Counted from the stretch's first letter, positions 9,501-18,092 are shown. The stretch is DNA of 64,000 nt from Bog-473 sp963804055 (GCA_963804055.1 CAWDOU010000001.1:620001-684000), one strand, 5' to 3'. The notes: a model not told the origin generated them from the letters alone. Numbers and translations are program-made.

Positions 9501-11120
9501 GTGCTGCGCGTCCGGTCGCTCGGGACGGTTCCCTATCACGAGGCGTCCACGCTCCAACACGCTCTCGCCACCGAGGCGTCCGACGACTACCTGCTGGTGC
9601 TCCAGCACCCGCACACCTACACGCTGGGGGCGCACGCCGACGCGCGCCACGTCCTGGTCGACCCGGCCGCCGTCGGCGCCGTGCTCGAGCGGACCGACCG
9701 GGGGGGTGACGTCACATACCACGGGCCGGGGCAGTTGGTCGCCTACCCGATCGTCACGGTGCCCGACGACCCGGCCTCGGGGCCCGCGCACGTGCACCGG
9801 CTGGAGGAGATCGTGATTGCGACCCTGGCCGACCTCGGGCTGAACGGGGCGACGACCGAGGACGAGTACCCGGGCGTGTGGCTCGACGCCGGCACTCCGC
9901 AGGCGCGCAAGATCGCCGCCATCGGTGTGCGGACGCTGCGCGCCGGCCCGGGACGACGTCGCACCCTGCACGGCGTCGCGGTCAATGTGACGTCGGACCT
10001 GGCGATGTTCGGCCACATCGTCCCGTGCGGCATCGCAGATCGTGGCGTGACCTCGCTGCGGGCCGAGGGCATCGACGTGCCCTTCGGAGCCGTGCTCGAC
10101 GCGTTCGTGGCGCGGGCCACCGCAGTGTTCGGGCCCGGCAGCATGGAGCGCACGGACGTGCTCCAGGGCCCGGCGGACCTGCCCGGTCTCGGCGCCGCGG
10201 AGCGCCCGCTGCTCCGCCGCCTGCGCCAGGCCGGGGTGGCACCCGAAGAGGGTCTCGACATCGGGCAGCGCAAGCCGGAGTGGATACGGGTGCCGGTGCG
10301 CATCGGCAAGGGCTACCGCCAGCTCGGCTCGACGATCCACGACCTCGGGCTCGTGACGGTCTGCGAGGAGGCGGGGTGCCCGAACATCTACGAGTGCTGG
10401 GCCGACGGCACGGCGACGTTCATGATCAACGGGGAGCGCTGCACCCGAGCGTGCGGTTTCTGCCAGGTCGACACACGCCACCCCCTCCCGCTGCAGGCTG
10501 ACGAGCCCGAGCGGGTGGCCCAGGGGGTGGAGCGGATGCGACTGGGGCACGCGGTCGTGACGTGCGTGGCGCGTGACGACCTCGCCGACGGGGGCGCCGG
10601 CGCCATGGCGGAGACCATCAGGGCGATCCGATCCCGGACGCCCGGGACGACGGTCGAGGTCCTGATCTCGGACTGCCGTGGTGATGCGGCCGCGCTGGAC
10701 GCCATCTTCGACGCCCGTCCCGACGTCTTGAACCACAACATCGAGACAGTGGCGCGGCTGCAGAGAGCGGTACGCCCCTCGGCCGGGTACGCCCGCAGCC
10801 TGGCCGTGCTCGCCCGCGCCGGACAAGCGGGTCTCGTCACGAAGTCGGGCTTGATGGTCGGCCTGGGCGAGCGCGAGGAGGAGGTGGTGGCCACCATGGC
10901 GGACCTGCGCGGCGTGGGCGTCTCCATCGTCACCGTCGGGCAGTACCTGCGGCCCAGCCGCGAGCACCTCCCCGTGTCGCGCTACTGGGCTCCGGAGGAG
11001 TTCGACCGTCTGCGCGAGGCCGGGGCGACATTCGGCCTGGCCCACGTGGAGGCATCGCCGCTCACGCGGTCGAGCTATCACGCGCGCGAGGCGGCCGTCG
11101 CCGCCGGCCGGGGAGGCTGA
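9501..11120 (+). CDS. lipB-lipA: LipB-LipA fusion: octanoyltransferase joined to lipoyl synthase
   Basis: One 539-residue frame covers both steps of lipoate assembly. Residues 1 to about 215 are LipB: RGGDVTYHGPGQLVAYPI (68-84), catalytic Lys137 (ARKIAAIG) and nucleophile Cys176 (HIVPCGIADRGVTSL). Residues from about 250 are LipA: auxiliary-cluster cysteines 288, 293 and 299 (CX4CX5C), radical-SAM cysteines 314, 318 and 321 (CTRACGFC) and the terminal RSSY (523-526). About 35 residues link them with no stop codon; an internal GTG at 10236 could start LipA alone. The GTG start lies 11 bp after the E2 gene, so the enzyme is made with its lipoyl-domain substrate. If the fusion is real, transfer of octanoyl and sulfur insertion would occur on one protein. 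Confidence 0.9.
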   Translation: MLRVRSLGTVPYHEASTLQHALATEASDDYLLVLQHPHTYTLGAHADARHVLVDPAAVGAVLERTDRGGDVTYHGPGQLVAYPIVTVPDDPASGPAHVHRLEEIVIATLADLGLNGATTEDEYPGVWLDAGTPQARKIAAIGVRTLRAGPGRRRTLHGVAVNVTSDLAMFGHIVPCGIADRGVTSLRAEGIDVPFGAVLDAFVARATAVFGPGSMERTDVLQGPADLPGLGAAERPLLRRLRQAGVAPEEGLDIGQRKPEWIRVPVRIGKGYRQLGSTIHDLGLVTVCEEAGCPNIYECWADGTATFMINGERCTRACGFCQVDTRHPLPLQADEPERVAQGVERMRLGHAVVTCVARDDLADGGAGAMAETIRAIRSRTPGTTVEVLISDCRGDAAALDAIFDARPDVLNHNIETVARLQRAVRPSAGYARSLAVLARAGQAGLVTKSGLMVGLGEREEEVVATMADLRGVGVSIVTVGQYLRPSREHLPVSRYWAPEEFDRLREAGATFGLAHVEASPLTRSSYHAREAAVAAGRGG

Positions 11121-11281
11121 GGCGGCGGACCCGTGCGGGCGGGCCACCGTCCCACCGCTGCCTGCACCGCCCCGGACGCCCACCCGGCCCGGTCCGCCCC
11201 CACCGCTACGCTCGTCGGCAACCGGCCCGGGGGCGTCCCCCGGGTGTCCGGGACCAGGACGGGAGCATCCCAAGAGGACTG

Positions 11282-12361
11282 ATGGCGAGCGTGTCGCAGA
11301 ACCCCGAGGCCGTGGTGGAGCAGGCGGTCGCCCAGCCCGTGCTCACCCCGCTGACGGCGAGCGCCGTGATCCTGGTCCTGACGATCAACGAGGGCGGCGA
11401 GCCGGTGGTCTCGGACCTCCTCGCCGACCTGTCGGGACTGGCCCGCACCGTCGCCTTCCGGGCGCTCGATGGCGGCTTGGCCGTGGTGGCGGGCGTGGGG
11501 TCGGATGCCTGGGATCGCCTCTTCTCGGGCCCTCGACCGGCCGAGCTGCATCCGTTCCAGGTGCTCGACGGTGGTCGGCACCGGGCCGTGGCCACCCCGG
11601 GCGACCTGTTGTTCCACATCCGCTCGGCGACGATGGACCTCTGCTGGGAGCTCGCCGCACTGGTGGTGGGGCGGTTGTCGGGGGCGGCCGTGGTGGTCGA
11701 CGAGATCCACGGGTTCAAGTACTTCGACGAGCGGGATCTGCTCGGCTTCGTCGACGGCACGGAGAACCCGACCGGTCGTGCTGCCGAGGTCGCGGTGACG
11801 ATCGGGGACGAGGATCCGGCGTTCGCAGGCGGGAGCTACGTCATTGTGCAGAAGTACCTGCACGACATGGCGGCCTGGGACGCGCTGGCGGTCGAGGAGC
11901 AGGAGCGCGTGATCGGAAGGGCGAAGCTCTCCAACGTGGAGATGGACGATGCGGTCAAGCCTTCCAACTCGCACGTCGCGCTGAACACGATCGTCGAGCC
12001 CGACGGCACCCAGCGGCAGATCCTGCGGGAGAACATGCCGTTCGGGTCACTGGGTCCGGGCGAGTTCGGCACGTACTTCATCGGCTACGCCGCGACGCCA
12101 TCGGTGACCGAGCTCATGCTGCAGCACATGTTCCTCGGCGACCCGCCCGGCAACTACGACCGGATCCTCGATTTCTCGACGGCGGTGACGGGGGGCCTCT
12201 TCTTCGTGCCGACCGCCGACTTCCTCGACGATCCGCCTCCGCTTCCGGGCGACGCCGAACAGCCCGGCGGGGACGGGAGTGACGCAGCCGGCGCCCCGGT
12301 GCCCGGCGACGCGGCCGACGGATCGCTCGGGATCGGCGGCCTCGGGCACCGTCCGGGCTAG
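11282..12361 (+). CDS. DyP-type heme peroxidase with encapsulin cargo-loading peptide
   Basis: A 359-residue dye-decolourising peroxidase. The family motif GFVDGTENP is at 155-163 (distal Asp158), the proximal heme ligand is His231 (SNSHVALN) and the distal Arg is Arg249 (ILRENMPFGS). After the globular domain come a Pro/Gly/Asp-rich linker and the final residues DGSLGIGGLGHRPG (346-359). These closely match the SLGIGSL-type peptides that load DyP into encapsulin shells in Brevibacterium, Rhodococcus and Mycobacterium. No encapsulin shell gene lies within the window. A TACGCT hexamer near 11206 is a possible promoter element. Physiological substrate unknown. Confidence 0.92.
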   Translation: MASVSQNPEAVVEQAVAQPVLTPLTASAVILVLTINEGGEPVVSDLLADLSGLARTVAFRALDGGLAVVAGVGSDAWDRLFSGPRPAELHPFQVLDGGRHRAVATPGDLLFHIRSATMDLCWELAALVVGRLSGAAVVVDEIHGFKYFDERDLLGFVDGTENPTGRAAEVAVTIGDEDPAFAGGSYVIVQKYLHDMAAWDALAVEEQERVIGRAKLSNVEMDDAVKPSNSHVALNTIVEPDGTQRQILRENMPFGSLGPGEFGTYFIGYAATPSVTELMLQHMFLGDPPGNYDRILDFSTAVTGGLFFVPTADFLDDPPPLPGDAEQPGGDGSDAAGAPVPGDAADGSLGIGGLGHRPG

Positions 12362-12380
12362 GCGCCGGAGCCCTTTCTGA

Positions 12381-13052
12381 GTGGCGACTCGAGCCTGGAT
12401 GAGTTGGAGCAGCGGCAAGGACAGCACGTTCGCGCTGCAGAGCGTGGGGCCCGACATTGAGGTGACGGGGCTGCTGGTGACGGTCAACGAGGACGCGGAC
12501 CGGGTCGCCATGCACGCGGTGCGCAGAGCGCTCCTCGAGCAGCAGGCCGATCGGATGGGACTGCCCTTGCACGTCGTGCCCATCCCGTCCCCGTGTCCGA
12601 ACGAGGTCTACGAGGCCCGCATGGGGGAGGCGATGGCCGAGGCGCTGCGAGAGGGGGTCGGCGCTGTGGTCTTCGGGGATCTCTTCCTCGAGGACGTCCG
12701 CCGGTACCGGGAGCAGGCGCTCGCGCCCACCGGCATCGTGCCGCTGTTCCCGCTCTGGGCGCGCCCCACCGAAGCGCTGGCGCGAGAGATGGTGAGCGCC
12801 GGAGTCCGTGCCGTCCTCACGTGCGTGGACCCGGCACAGCTGTCCCCGTCGTTCGTCGGCCGGGACTTCGACGACGACCTGCTCCATGAGCTGCCCGCGG
12901 GCGTGGACCCTTGCGGCGAGCGGGGTGAGTTCCACACCTTCGTCTGGGACGCACCCTCCTTCAGCGCCCCCATACCCATCCGCACGGGCGAGAGGGTCAC
13001 CCGGGACGGGTTCGCCTTCTGCGACGTCCTGCCGGCCGATGCCCCGGGGTAA
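12381..13052 (+). CDS. PP-loop ATP-binding protein, diphthine-ammonia ligase (Dph6)-like
   Basis: A 223-residue N-type ATP pyrophosphatase. The PP-loop is SSGKDS at 10-15, and later conserved blocks include GVGAVVFGDLFLEDVRRYRE and a C-terminal DPCGERGEFHTFVWDAP, the signature of the Dph6/MJ0570-like family. Bacteria lack diphthamide, so the archaeal and eukaryotic reaction cannot be assumed; it probably adenylates and amidates or thiolates an unknown target. It starts 19 bp after the DyP stop and is probably co-transcribed with it. Confidence 0.78.
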   Translation: MATRAWMSWSSGKDSTFALQSVGPDIEVTGLLVTVNEDADRVAMHAVRRALLEQQADRMGLPLHVVPIPSPCPNEVYEARMGEAMAEALREGVGAVVFGDLFLEDVRRYREQALAPTGIVPLFPLWARPTEALAREMVSAGVRAVLTCVDPAQLSPSFVGRDFDDDLLHELPAGVDPCGERGEFHTFVWDAPSFSAPIPIRTGERVTRDGFAFCDVLPADAPG

Positions 13053-13097
13053 CCGGCTCTGAAGGGCCGCGCCATCACGTGGGCGCAGGGCAAACCC

Positions 13098-13967
13098 CTA
13101 CGGCGTGTCGGCCATCGTCGCGTCCAGATCGGTGGGGGCGGCGCGAGACAGGACGACCACCGCGACCGCCATCACGCAGAAGGCGACGGCGGCGAACGCC
13201 CTCTGGAGGGCGCTGACCGTGAAGCGCTCGTCGAAGATCCAGACGCTCAAGACGATGGCCACCGCGGGGTCGACGACGACGATCAATGGTTGGGACACGC
13301 TCAGCGGCCCGACCTGCAGTGCGGCCTGTTGGAGCACCGAACCGACCACGGCGGCGACGATCAACGCGTAGAGGGGCCAATGCTCCAGGGTGCCGAGCAC
13401 GCCCCGGTGCGCCAGCACGTCGGTGGTCGCCTTCAAGTACGCGGCCATCAGGGCCCAGGTGATCGATGCCGCGATGGCGTACAGCGCGGCGCGGCGGCTG
13501 GGAGATCCCCAGCGTGCCGACAGCGCCAGCACGGTTACGATCCCGCCGAAGACCGTCGAGGCGAAGATCCAATCGGCCGGATCAGGCCGCAGGTGACCGC
13601 CGTGGGGCTCCGCGGTGGACAAGAAGACCACCAGGGCGCCGCACGTGACGACCGCGGCGGTCCATGCCGTCTTGGCGATGTGCTGGCGGACCCAGAACCT
13701 GCGCAGGAGCAACGCGAAGACCAACTCGGTGACGAGGAGCGCCTGGACGACGGCGAGCTGGCCCCCGTGGAGCGCCACGGCCTGGAAGAGGAATCCCCCG
13801 GCAGCTGCGGCCCAGCCAAGGAGCCAGAGGGGCTGTCGGATCAGGTGGCGGACGACATGCCAATTCCGGTGCTCTTGGGTCACACCGGCGCTCGCCGAGT
13901 GCTGGGTCATGAGGTGGACGGCGTTCGACAGCGCGGCGGCCAAGGCGAAGATGGCGGTCAGCGCCAC
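13098..13967 (-). CDS. DMT-superfamily (EamA-like) permease
   Basis: A 289-residue integral membrane protein with about nine or ten hydrophobic helices, resembling actinobacterial drug/metabolite-transporter family members (VALTAIFALAAALSNAVHLM at the start; a duplicated helix pattern; QVGPLSVSQPLIVVVDPAVAIVLSV in the second half). I chose the GTG at 13967 because it begins right at the first membrane helix; an in-frame extension to 14099 is hydrophilic and unlike a transporter N-terminus. It converges on the Dph6-like gene. Substrate unknown. Confidence 0.75.
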   Translation of the reverse strand: MALTAIFALAAALSNAVHLMTQHSASAGVTQEHRNWHVVRHLIRQPLWLLGWAAAAGGFLFQAVALHGGQLAVVQALLVTELVFALLLRRFWVRQHIAKTAWTAAVVTCGALVVFLSTAEPHGGHLRPDPADWIFASTVFGGIVTVLALSARWGSPSRRAALYAIAASITWALMAAYLKATTDVLAHRGVLGTLEHWPLYALIVAAVVGSVLQQAALQVGPLSVSQPLIVVVDPAVAIVLSVWIFDERFTVSALQRAFAAVAFCVMAVAVVVLSRAAPTDLDATMADTP

Positions 13968-14119
13968 GTCGTGACTTCCGATTGGGCTCTGCGTCGACAG
14001 TCCATGACCAGCGCAGATTCTGCTCCCTTTCGCATCCCGACCCCGGTCATTCCCGGACCTCCCGTCGCCGGACTGGTCATAATGCTCTCGACGAGCCACG
14101 AATCTGAGCCGGAGGCCGC

Positions 14120-15277
14120 GTGTACCTGGAGTTCACGGAAGAACAGCAGGCGCTGCAGCGCCAGCTCCGCACCTACTTCGAGGAACTGGTCGCCTCGGTG
14201 GAGGGCTCGCCCTCTGAAGAGCCGGCGTACACCCGCTCCATCCGCCAGATGGGCCAGGACGGCTGGCTGGGACTCGGCTGGCCCCTCGAGTACGGCGGCA
14301 TGGCCCGGGGGCCGATCGACCAGATGATCTTCGTGGAGGAGTCCCACTGGGCGGGCGTCGCCCTCCCGCTCTTGACCTTGAACAGTGTGGGCCCGACGAT
14401 CATGGCCCTCGGGACCGATGAGCAGAAGCAACGGCTTCTGCCCGGGATTCTGAAGGGTGAGGTGCATTTCTCCATCGGCTACACCGAGCCATCGGCCGGC
14501 ACGGACCTGGCGTCCCTCAAGACCCGGGCCGTGCGCGACGGTGACGAGTATGTGATCAACGGGCAGAAGATCTTCACCAGTGCGATCCAGTACGCCGACT
14601 ACGTCTGGCTGGCCGCCCGGACCGACCCCGATGCGCCCAAGCACAAGGGTCTCTCGGTCTTCATCGTTCCTGTCGACACCCCGGGGTTCTCCTCCACGCC
14701 GCTGCCGACGATCGCCGGTGACATCACCAGCTCGACCTTCTACGAAGACGTCCGGGTCCCGGTGGCGAACCTCGTGGGGGCGGAGAACCAGGGCTGGAAG
14801 CTGATCACCAACCAGTTGAACCACGAACGCGTGGCGATCTGCCCCGCCTCGGGGCTGTCGAGGAGCCTGAGCGAGGTCCGCCGGTGGGCCCAGGAGCACC
14901 GGCTCGGGGACGGGCGCAGGGTGATCGATCACGAGTGGGCCCAGATCGGCCTGGCCCGGGCCCACGCCAAGGTCGACGTGCTCAAGCTGTTCAACTGGAA
15001 GGTGGCGTGGGCTGCCGACAAGGGTCTGAACCCGGCGGACGCGTCGGCCACCAAGGTGTACGGGACCGAGCTCGCACTTGAGGTCTACGGACTCTTGCTC
15101 GAGACGGTCGGCCAGGCGGGATACCTGGTCGAGGGGTCACCGGGGGCGGTGCTGCGAGGCCGCCTGGAGAATCAGGCCAGGGGCCAGACCATCTTCACGT
15201 TCGGGGGCGGGACGAACGAGATCCAGCGGGACATCATCGCCATGATCGGGTTGGGCATGCCGCGCGCGCCGCGTTGA
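14120..15277 (+). CDS. acyl-CoA dehydrogenase
   Basis: FAD-dependent alpha,beta-dehydrogenation of an acyl-CoA, 385 residues. N-terminal helical domain starts MYLEFTEEQQALQRQL. The beta-domain FAD/substrate motif GYTEPSAGTDLASLKTRAV is near residue 120. The C-terminal helical domain ends with FTFGGGTNEIQRDIIAMIGLGMPR, the family flavin-contact region. The style is that of mycobacterial FadE proteins, some of which work as hetero-oligomers in sterol side-chain oxidation; the specific substrate is not decidable here. GGAGG is 4 nt before the GTG, and a CATAAT hexamer at 14078 may be its -10. Confidence 0.88.
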   Translation: MYLEFTEEQQALQRQLRTYFEELVASVEGSPSEEPAYTRSIRQMGQDGWLGLGWPLEYGGMARGPIDQMIFVEESHWAGVALPLLTLNSVGPTIMALGTDEQKQRLLPGILKGEVHFSIGYTEPSAGTDLASLKTRAVRDGDEYVINGQKIFTSAIQYADYVWLAARTDPDAPKHKGLSVFIVPVDTPGFSSTPLPTIAGDITSSTFYEDVRVPVANLVGAENQGWKLITNQLNHERVAICPASGLSRSLSEVRRWAQEHRLGDGRRVIDHEWAQIGLARAHAKVDVLKLFNWKVAWAADKGLNPADASATKVYGTELALEVYGLLLETVGQAGYLVEGSPGAVLRGRLENQARGQTIFTFGGGTNEIQRDIIAMIGLGMPRAPR

Positions 15278-15361
15278 TGCCGGTCCGCTGAGCTGAGGGC
15301 CCCAACGGCGCCGGGCCGATACCGGCCAGTGAGTCCACGGGCAACGCGGAAGACGGAACGG

Positions 15362-15367
15362 TACGCT
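15362..15367 (+). promoter_or_regulatory. -10 element TACGCT, leaderless position
   Basis: TACGCT ends exactly 6 nt before the GTG of the Clp-N gene, so transcription would begin at the start codon. No clear -35 and no Shine-Dalgarno sequence. Confidence 0.5.
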
Positions 15368-15373
15368 TTGGCG

Positions 15374-16051
15374 GTGTTCGAACGCTTCACCGACCGGGCA
15401 CGGAGGGTCCTCACCCAGGCGCAGGAAGAGGCCCGCCTGCTCAACCATTCCTTCATCGGCACCGAGCACATCCTCCTCGGCGTCCTCAGCGAAGGCGATG
15501 GCCTGGGAGCCGAGGCGCTGCGATCGCTCGGGGTCTCCTCCGAGGCCGTGCGCGCCAGGGTCGTGGAGATCGTCGGGGCGTCGGTGAGCATCCCGACGGG
15601 CGCGCCCCCGTTCACGCCGCGGGCCAAGAAGGTGCTGGAACTGGCGCTCCGTGAGGCCCTCCAGCTCAACCACAGCTACATCGGCACCGAGCACATCCTC
15701 CTGGGACTGGTCAGGGAGGGGGAAGGGGTGGCCGCCACGGTGCTGGTCGGCCTCGGCGTGAATCTCTCCAGCGTCCGCCACGCGGTGAACGACCTCATGA
15801 CGGGCCGATCGGACCAGCGGGCGGGTGAGTTCGTCGGAGGGTCCGTCGCGACCGTGCCGCATCCCCCGTCGCCGGTGGAGCCGTCGTGTCCGCACTGTCG
15901 CGCCGATCTGGTGGAGACGGCGCGGTTTCGCACCATCGACGTTCCGGCTGACGGCGAGGATGTGCAGCCGCTGCCGCTGTCGGTCGTCTATTGCCTGCAC
16001 TGCGGCTCCACGCTGCACATGTTCCGGCACGACGCGTCCCCGCCACGCTGA
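15374..16051 (+). CDS. stand-alone Clp N-domain protein with C-terminal zinc ribbon
   Basis: A 225-residue protein with two Clp-N repeats (FERFTDRARRVLTQAQEEAR... and FTPRAKKVLELALREALQLN...), each with the NHSFIGTEHILLG-type signature of the ClpC N-terminal domain. The AAA+ modules of ClpC are absent. After a Ser/Pro linker, a C-terminal CPHC...CLHC arrangement (about 174-210) looks like a zinc ribbon. Clp-N domains bind substrates and adaptors, so it may act as an adaptor or competitor for ClpC. The GTG start is supported by the adjacent -10 and by matching the usual ClpC N-terminus. Confidence 0.8.
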   Translation: MFERFTDRARRVLTQAQEEARLLNHSFIGTEHILLGVLSEGDGLGAEALRSLGVSSEAVRARVVEIVGASVSIPTGAPPFTPRAKKVLELALREALQLNHSYIGTEHILLGLVREGEGVAATVLVGLGVNLSSVRHAVNDLMTGRSDQRAGEFVGGSVATVPHPPSPVEPSCPHCRADLVETARFRTIDVPADGEDVQPLPLSVVYCLHCGSTLHMFRHDASPPR

Positions 16052-16071
16052 CGCGGGGTGCCGGGAGGGGC

Positions 16072-16473
16072 GTGGCACAGCACTTCGGCTATGCCGTCGA
16101 CCGGCGCTACCTGCCGGTGCTGCTGCCCTTCCTGTTGCGGCCCTCGCGAGACGGCGTGACCCTCACCGACGACGGGTTGTTCACGGCCACCTTCGGTCTC
16201 GTCGGGATCACCACGCCGCGGACGAACGTGGCCGACGCGCACATCACGACGGACTATCGGTGGTGGACCGCGTGCGGAGTGCGCATGTCCTTTGCCGACG
16301 ACGGGTTGACCTTCGGGACCAACAGCCGGCGTGGGCTGTGCGTCCACTTCACCGAGAAGGTGCGGTCGTCCCTCCGCCGTAGCGGCCATTCGGCCCTCAC
16401 CGTGACGGTGGCCGACGTGGAGGGCCTGATGGCCGCATTGGGCGCGACGCGCCTGGGGCAACCCGGGGAATGA
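16072..16473 (+). CDS. conserved actinobacterial protein of unknown function
   Basis: A 133-residue protein from a GTG with GGGAGGGG just upstream. It begins VAQHFGYAVDRRYLPVLLPF and contains DGVTLTDDGLFTATFG and DYRWWTACGVRMSFADDGLTFGTN, a pattern I associate with a widespread uncharacterised actinobacterial family that is often described as beta-rich. No catalytic motif and no signal peptide. It follows the Clp-N gene by 20 bp and may share its transcript. Confidence 0.65.
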   Translation: MAQHFGYAVDRRYLPVLLPFLLRPSRDGVTLTDDGLFTATFGLVGITTPRTNVADAHITTDYRWWTACGVRMSFADDGLTFGTNSRRGLCVHFTEKVRSSLRRSGHSALTVTVADVEGLMAALGATRLGQPGE

Positions 16474-16497
16474 GGAGGTCGGACGCGCCGCGGCGCC

Positions 16498-16893
16498 CTA
16501 CCCGGGTGGGGCGAAGAACTCCAGGGCGATGTTGTCGGGATCGCGGAACGACAGCCCCGAGCCGTAGGGGGCGTCGACGATGCCGCCGTTCGCGATTCCC
16601 AGCTCGTTGAGCCTCGACTCCCACTGCTCGAGCTCGGCGCGGTTGGCACAGGCGAAGGCCACATGGTCCAAGCCGGTCCGACGTTCGTTGAAGGGGCTCG
16701 CATCCACCAGATCGGGGAACTGGTGGATGCCCACCAGCGTCTGACCCCCGAGCAGCCACACCGCGTGGTGGAACGGACCGGTGTCCTCGTCGACGACGGG
16801 TGGACTGCCGATGAGCGCCTGGTACCACGGACGGCTCCGCTCCAGGTCGGTCACGGTGAGAGCAACGTGGGTCACGCCGGGGAATTCGGGCAC
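16498..16893 (-). CDS. VOC (glyoxalase/bleomycin-resistance fold) protein
   Basis: A single-module VOC protein of 131 residues: VTHVALTVTDLERSRPWYQALIG at the N-terminus, TGLDHVAFACANRAELEQW in the second half and FRDPDNIALEFFAPPG at the C-terminus. His and Glu at typical metal positions are present. GTG start at 16893 chosen because AGGAGG lies at correct spacing. It could be an isomerase, dioxygenase or lyase; substrate unknown. Convergent with the preceding hypothetical gene. Confidence 0.8.
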   Translation of the reverse strand: MPEFPGVTHVALTVTDLERSRPWYQALIGSPPVVDEDTGPFHHAVWLLGGQTLVGIHQFPDLVDASPFNERRTGLDHVAFACANRAELEQWESRLNELGIANGGIVDAPYGSGLSFRDPDNIALEFFAPPG

Positions 16894-17027
16894 GATCGTC
16901 CTCCTTGACTCGCTGCAACGCACGTTAGTTGGCATCCTCGTGGCGCACCGGGGGCGTTCGCCGTGCAGCGGACGTTGTCCATCTGTTGGGCCGCGCGGGG
17001 CGAGGTCACGGCGCCCCCGGGCCCGCC

Positions 17028-17033
17028 TAGCCT
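17028..17033 (+). promoter_or_regulatory. -10 element TAGCCT, leaderless position
   Basis: TAGCCT ends 8 nt before the GTG at 17042 of the PAP2 gene, favouring that start over the ATG at 17036, which is too close to the hexamer to be transcribed reliably. Confidence 0.4.
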
Positions 17034-17041
17034 TGATGTCC

Positions 17042-17680
17042 GTGTCACGTCCCCGGCTCACGGTCATCGCGGTGGTGAGCCTTCTCGTCACCGGGCTGCT
17101 CGCGCTCGCCGTGTCCCGCGGCTTCAACGGCTTCCGGCTGGAGCGCCACACGCTGCACCTGCTGGGCCATCCCCAGGCGACCGACCGCTGGGGGCAGTTC
17201 GCCGACCTCCTCGCCGCGCCGGTCATCGCGGCCGTCGCCGTCACGAGCCTCGTGTTCGGCGCGCTGCGGGGCATCGCGGGGCGGGTCGCGCTGTTCGCCG
17301 CCTTCGCCGGCATCGCCTTCCTGATCAGCGAACAGATCATGAAGCCACTGGTGCAGGGCAGGTTCCAGGGCATGCTCAGCTTCCCCTCCGGGCATGTCAC
17401 CGCCGTGTGCGCGACGGCGCTGGCCATGTGGCTCGCGCTCTACCCGGTGCTGGGCCGATGGGCCCGCATCACGACGTTCCTGCTGGGCGTCGTCTGGACC
17501 GGGTTGATCTCGCTGGCCGTCGTCGGCGCCTTGTGGCACACGCCGATCGACGACATCGGCTCGTTCTTCCTCTCCGTCGGCGTCGTCACGGCCGGGGCGG
17601 CGGCCCTGGCCCCGAAGCGCGCCGCGGAGCAGGGACGGGTCCCGCCCGCGGCGCCCGCCCGGGTGATGGAAAGGGTCTGA
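17042..17680 (+). CDS. PAP2-family membrane phosphatase
   Basis: A 212-residue protein with about five membrane helices. Phosphatase motifs are in order: KPLVQGRFQG (motif 1, near 106), SFPSGHVTAVCATAL (motif 2) and GALWHTPIDD (motif 3, with HxxxD but without the usual SR before it). These are the residues of lipid-phosphate or undecaprenyl-diphosphate phosphatases, acting on the outer face of the membrane. The weakened third motif leaves some doubt about activity. Monocistronic by context. Confidence 0.8.
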   Translation: MSRPRLTVIAVVSLLVTGLLALAVSRGFNGFRLERHTLHLLGHPQATDRWGQFADLLAAPVIAAVAVTSLVFGALRGIAGRVALFAAFAGIAFLISEQIMKPLVQGRFQGMLSFPSGHVTAVCATALAMWLALYPVLGRWARITTFLLGVVWTGLISLAVVGALWHTPIDDIGSFFLSVGVVTAGAAALAPKRAAEQGRVPPAAPARVMERV

Positions 17681-17746
17681 GGGGCGGCCCTCCCGGGGAG
17701 ATAGCCTCCGCCACGAGTCCGCCCCGGTGATCACGGGGCCGAGAAT

Positions 17747-18088
17747 GTGGAGTGGCGCATGCACAGCGGCGGAGAGCCGTCGACGAACGAGGTGCTCAAT
17801 CTGTTCGTCGGCCGGCCCGGGTGGCGCCTGGAGCCGCAGTCGACACCGGGTGCCATGCCCCTGTGGTGCTTCGTCGCCAACGGGAAGATCGAGTTCTCCG
17901 TGACGGCCCACGCCGGCGGCCTCCTGCTCTACGTCATGGAGACCGACCAGGAGATCGTCTTCAAGGATGCAGAGGCGTTGATGGCCTGGCTGCGATCCAA
18001 CCGGGCGGAGGCGGCCCTGGAGCCGGAGCAGCCCGGCCGAGGACCGAAGCGCAAGTCCCTGTTCCGCCGGATGACCGAATGGAGCTGA
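17747..18088 (+). CDS. small conserved hypothetical protein
   Basis: A 113-residue protein starting at GTG 17747 (an ATG at 17759 is an alternative). It has a compact beta-rich core (LWCFVANGKIEFSVTAHAGGLLLYVMETDQEIVFKD) and a basic C-terminus (RGPKRKSLFRRMTEWS). There is no known domain, signal peptide or membrane segment that I recognise. It converges with a VOC gene 4 bp away. Confidence 0.6.
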   Translation: MEWRMHSGGEPSTNEVLNLFVGRPGWRLEPQSTPGAMPLWCFVANGKIEFSVTAHAGGLLLYVMETDQEIVFKDAEALMAWLRSNRAEAALEPEQPGRGPKRKSLFRRMTEWS

Positions 18089-18092
18089 TCGT

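Noticed and set aside
11121..14100. An encapsulin shell gene beside the DyP gene
   Set aside because: Neighbouring genes are lipoate synthesis, a PP-loop protein and a permease; none resembles the HK97-fold shell protein.
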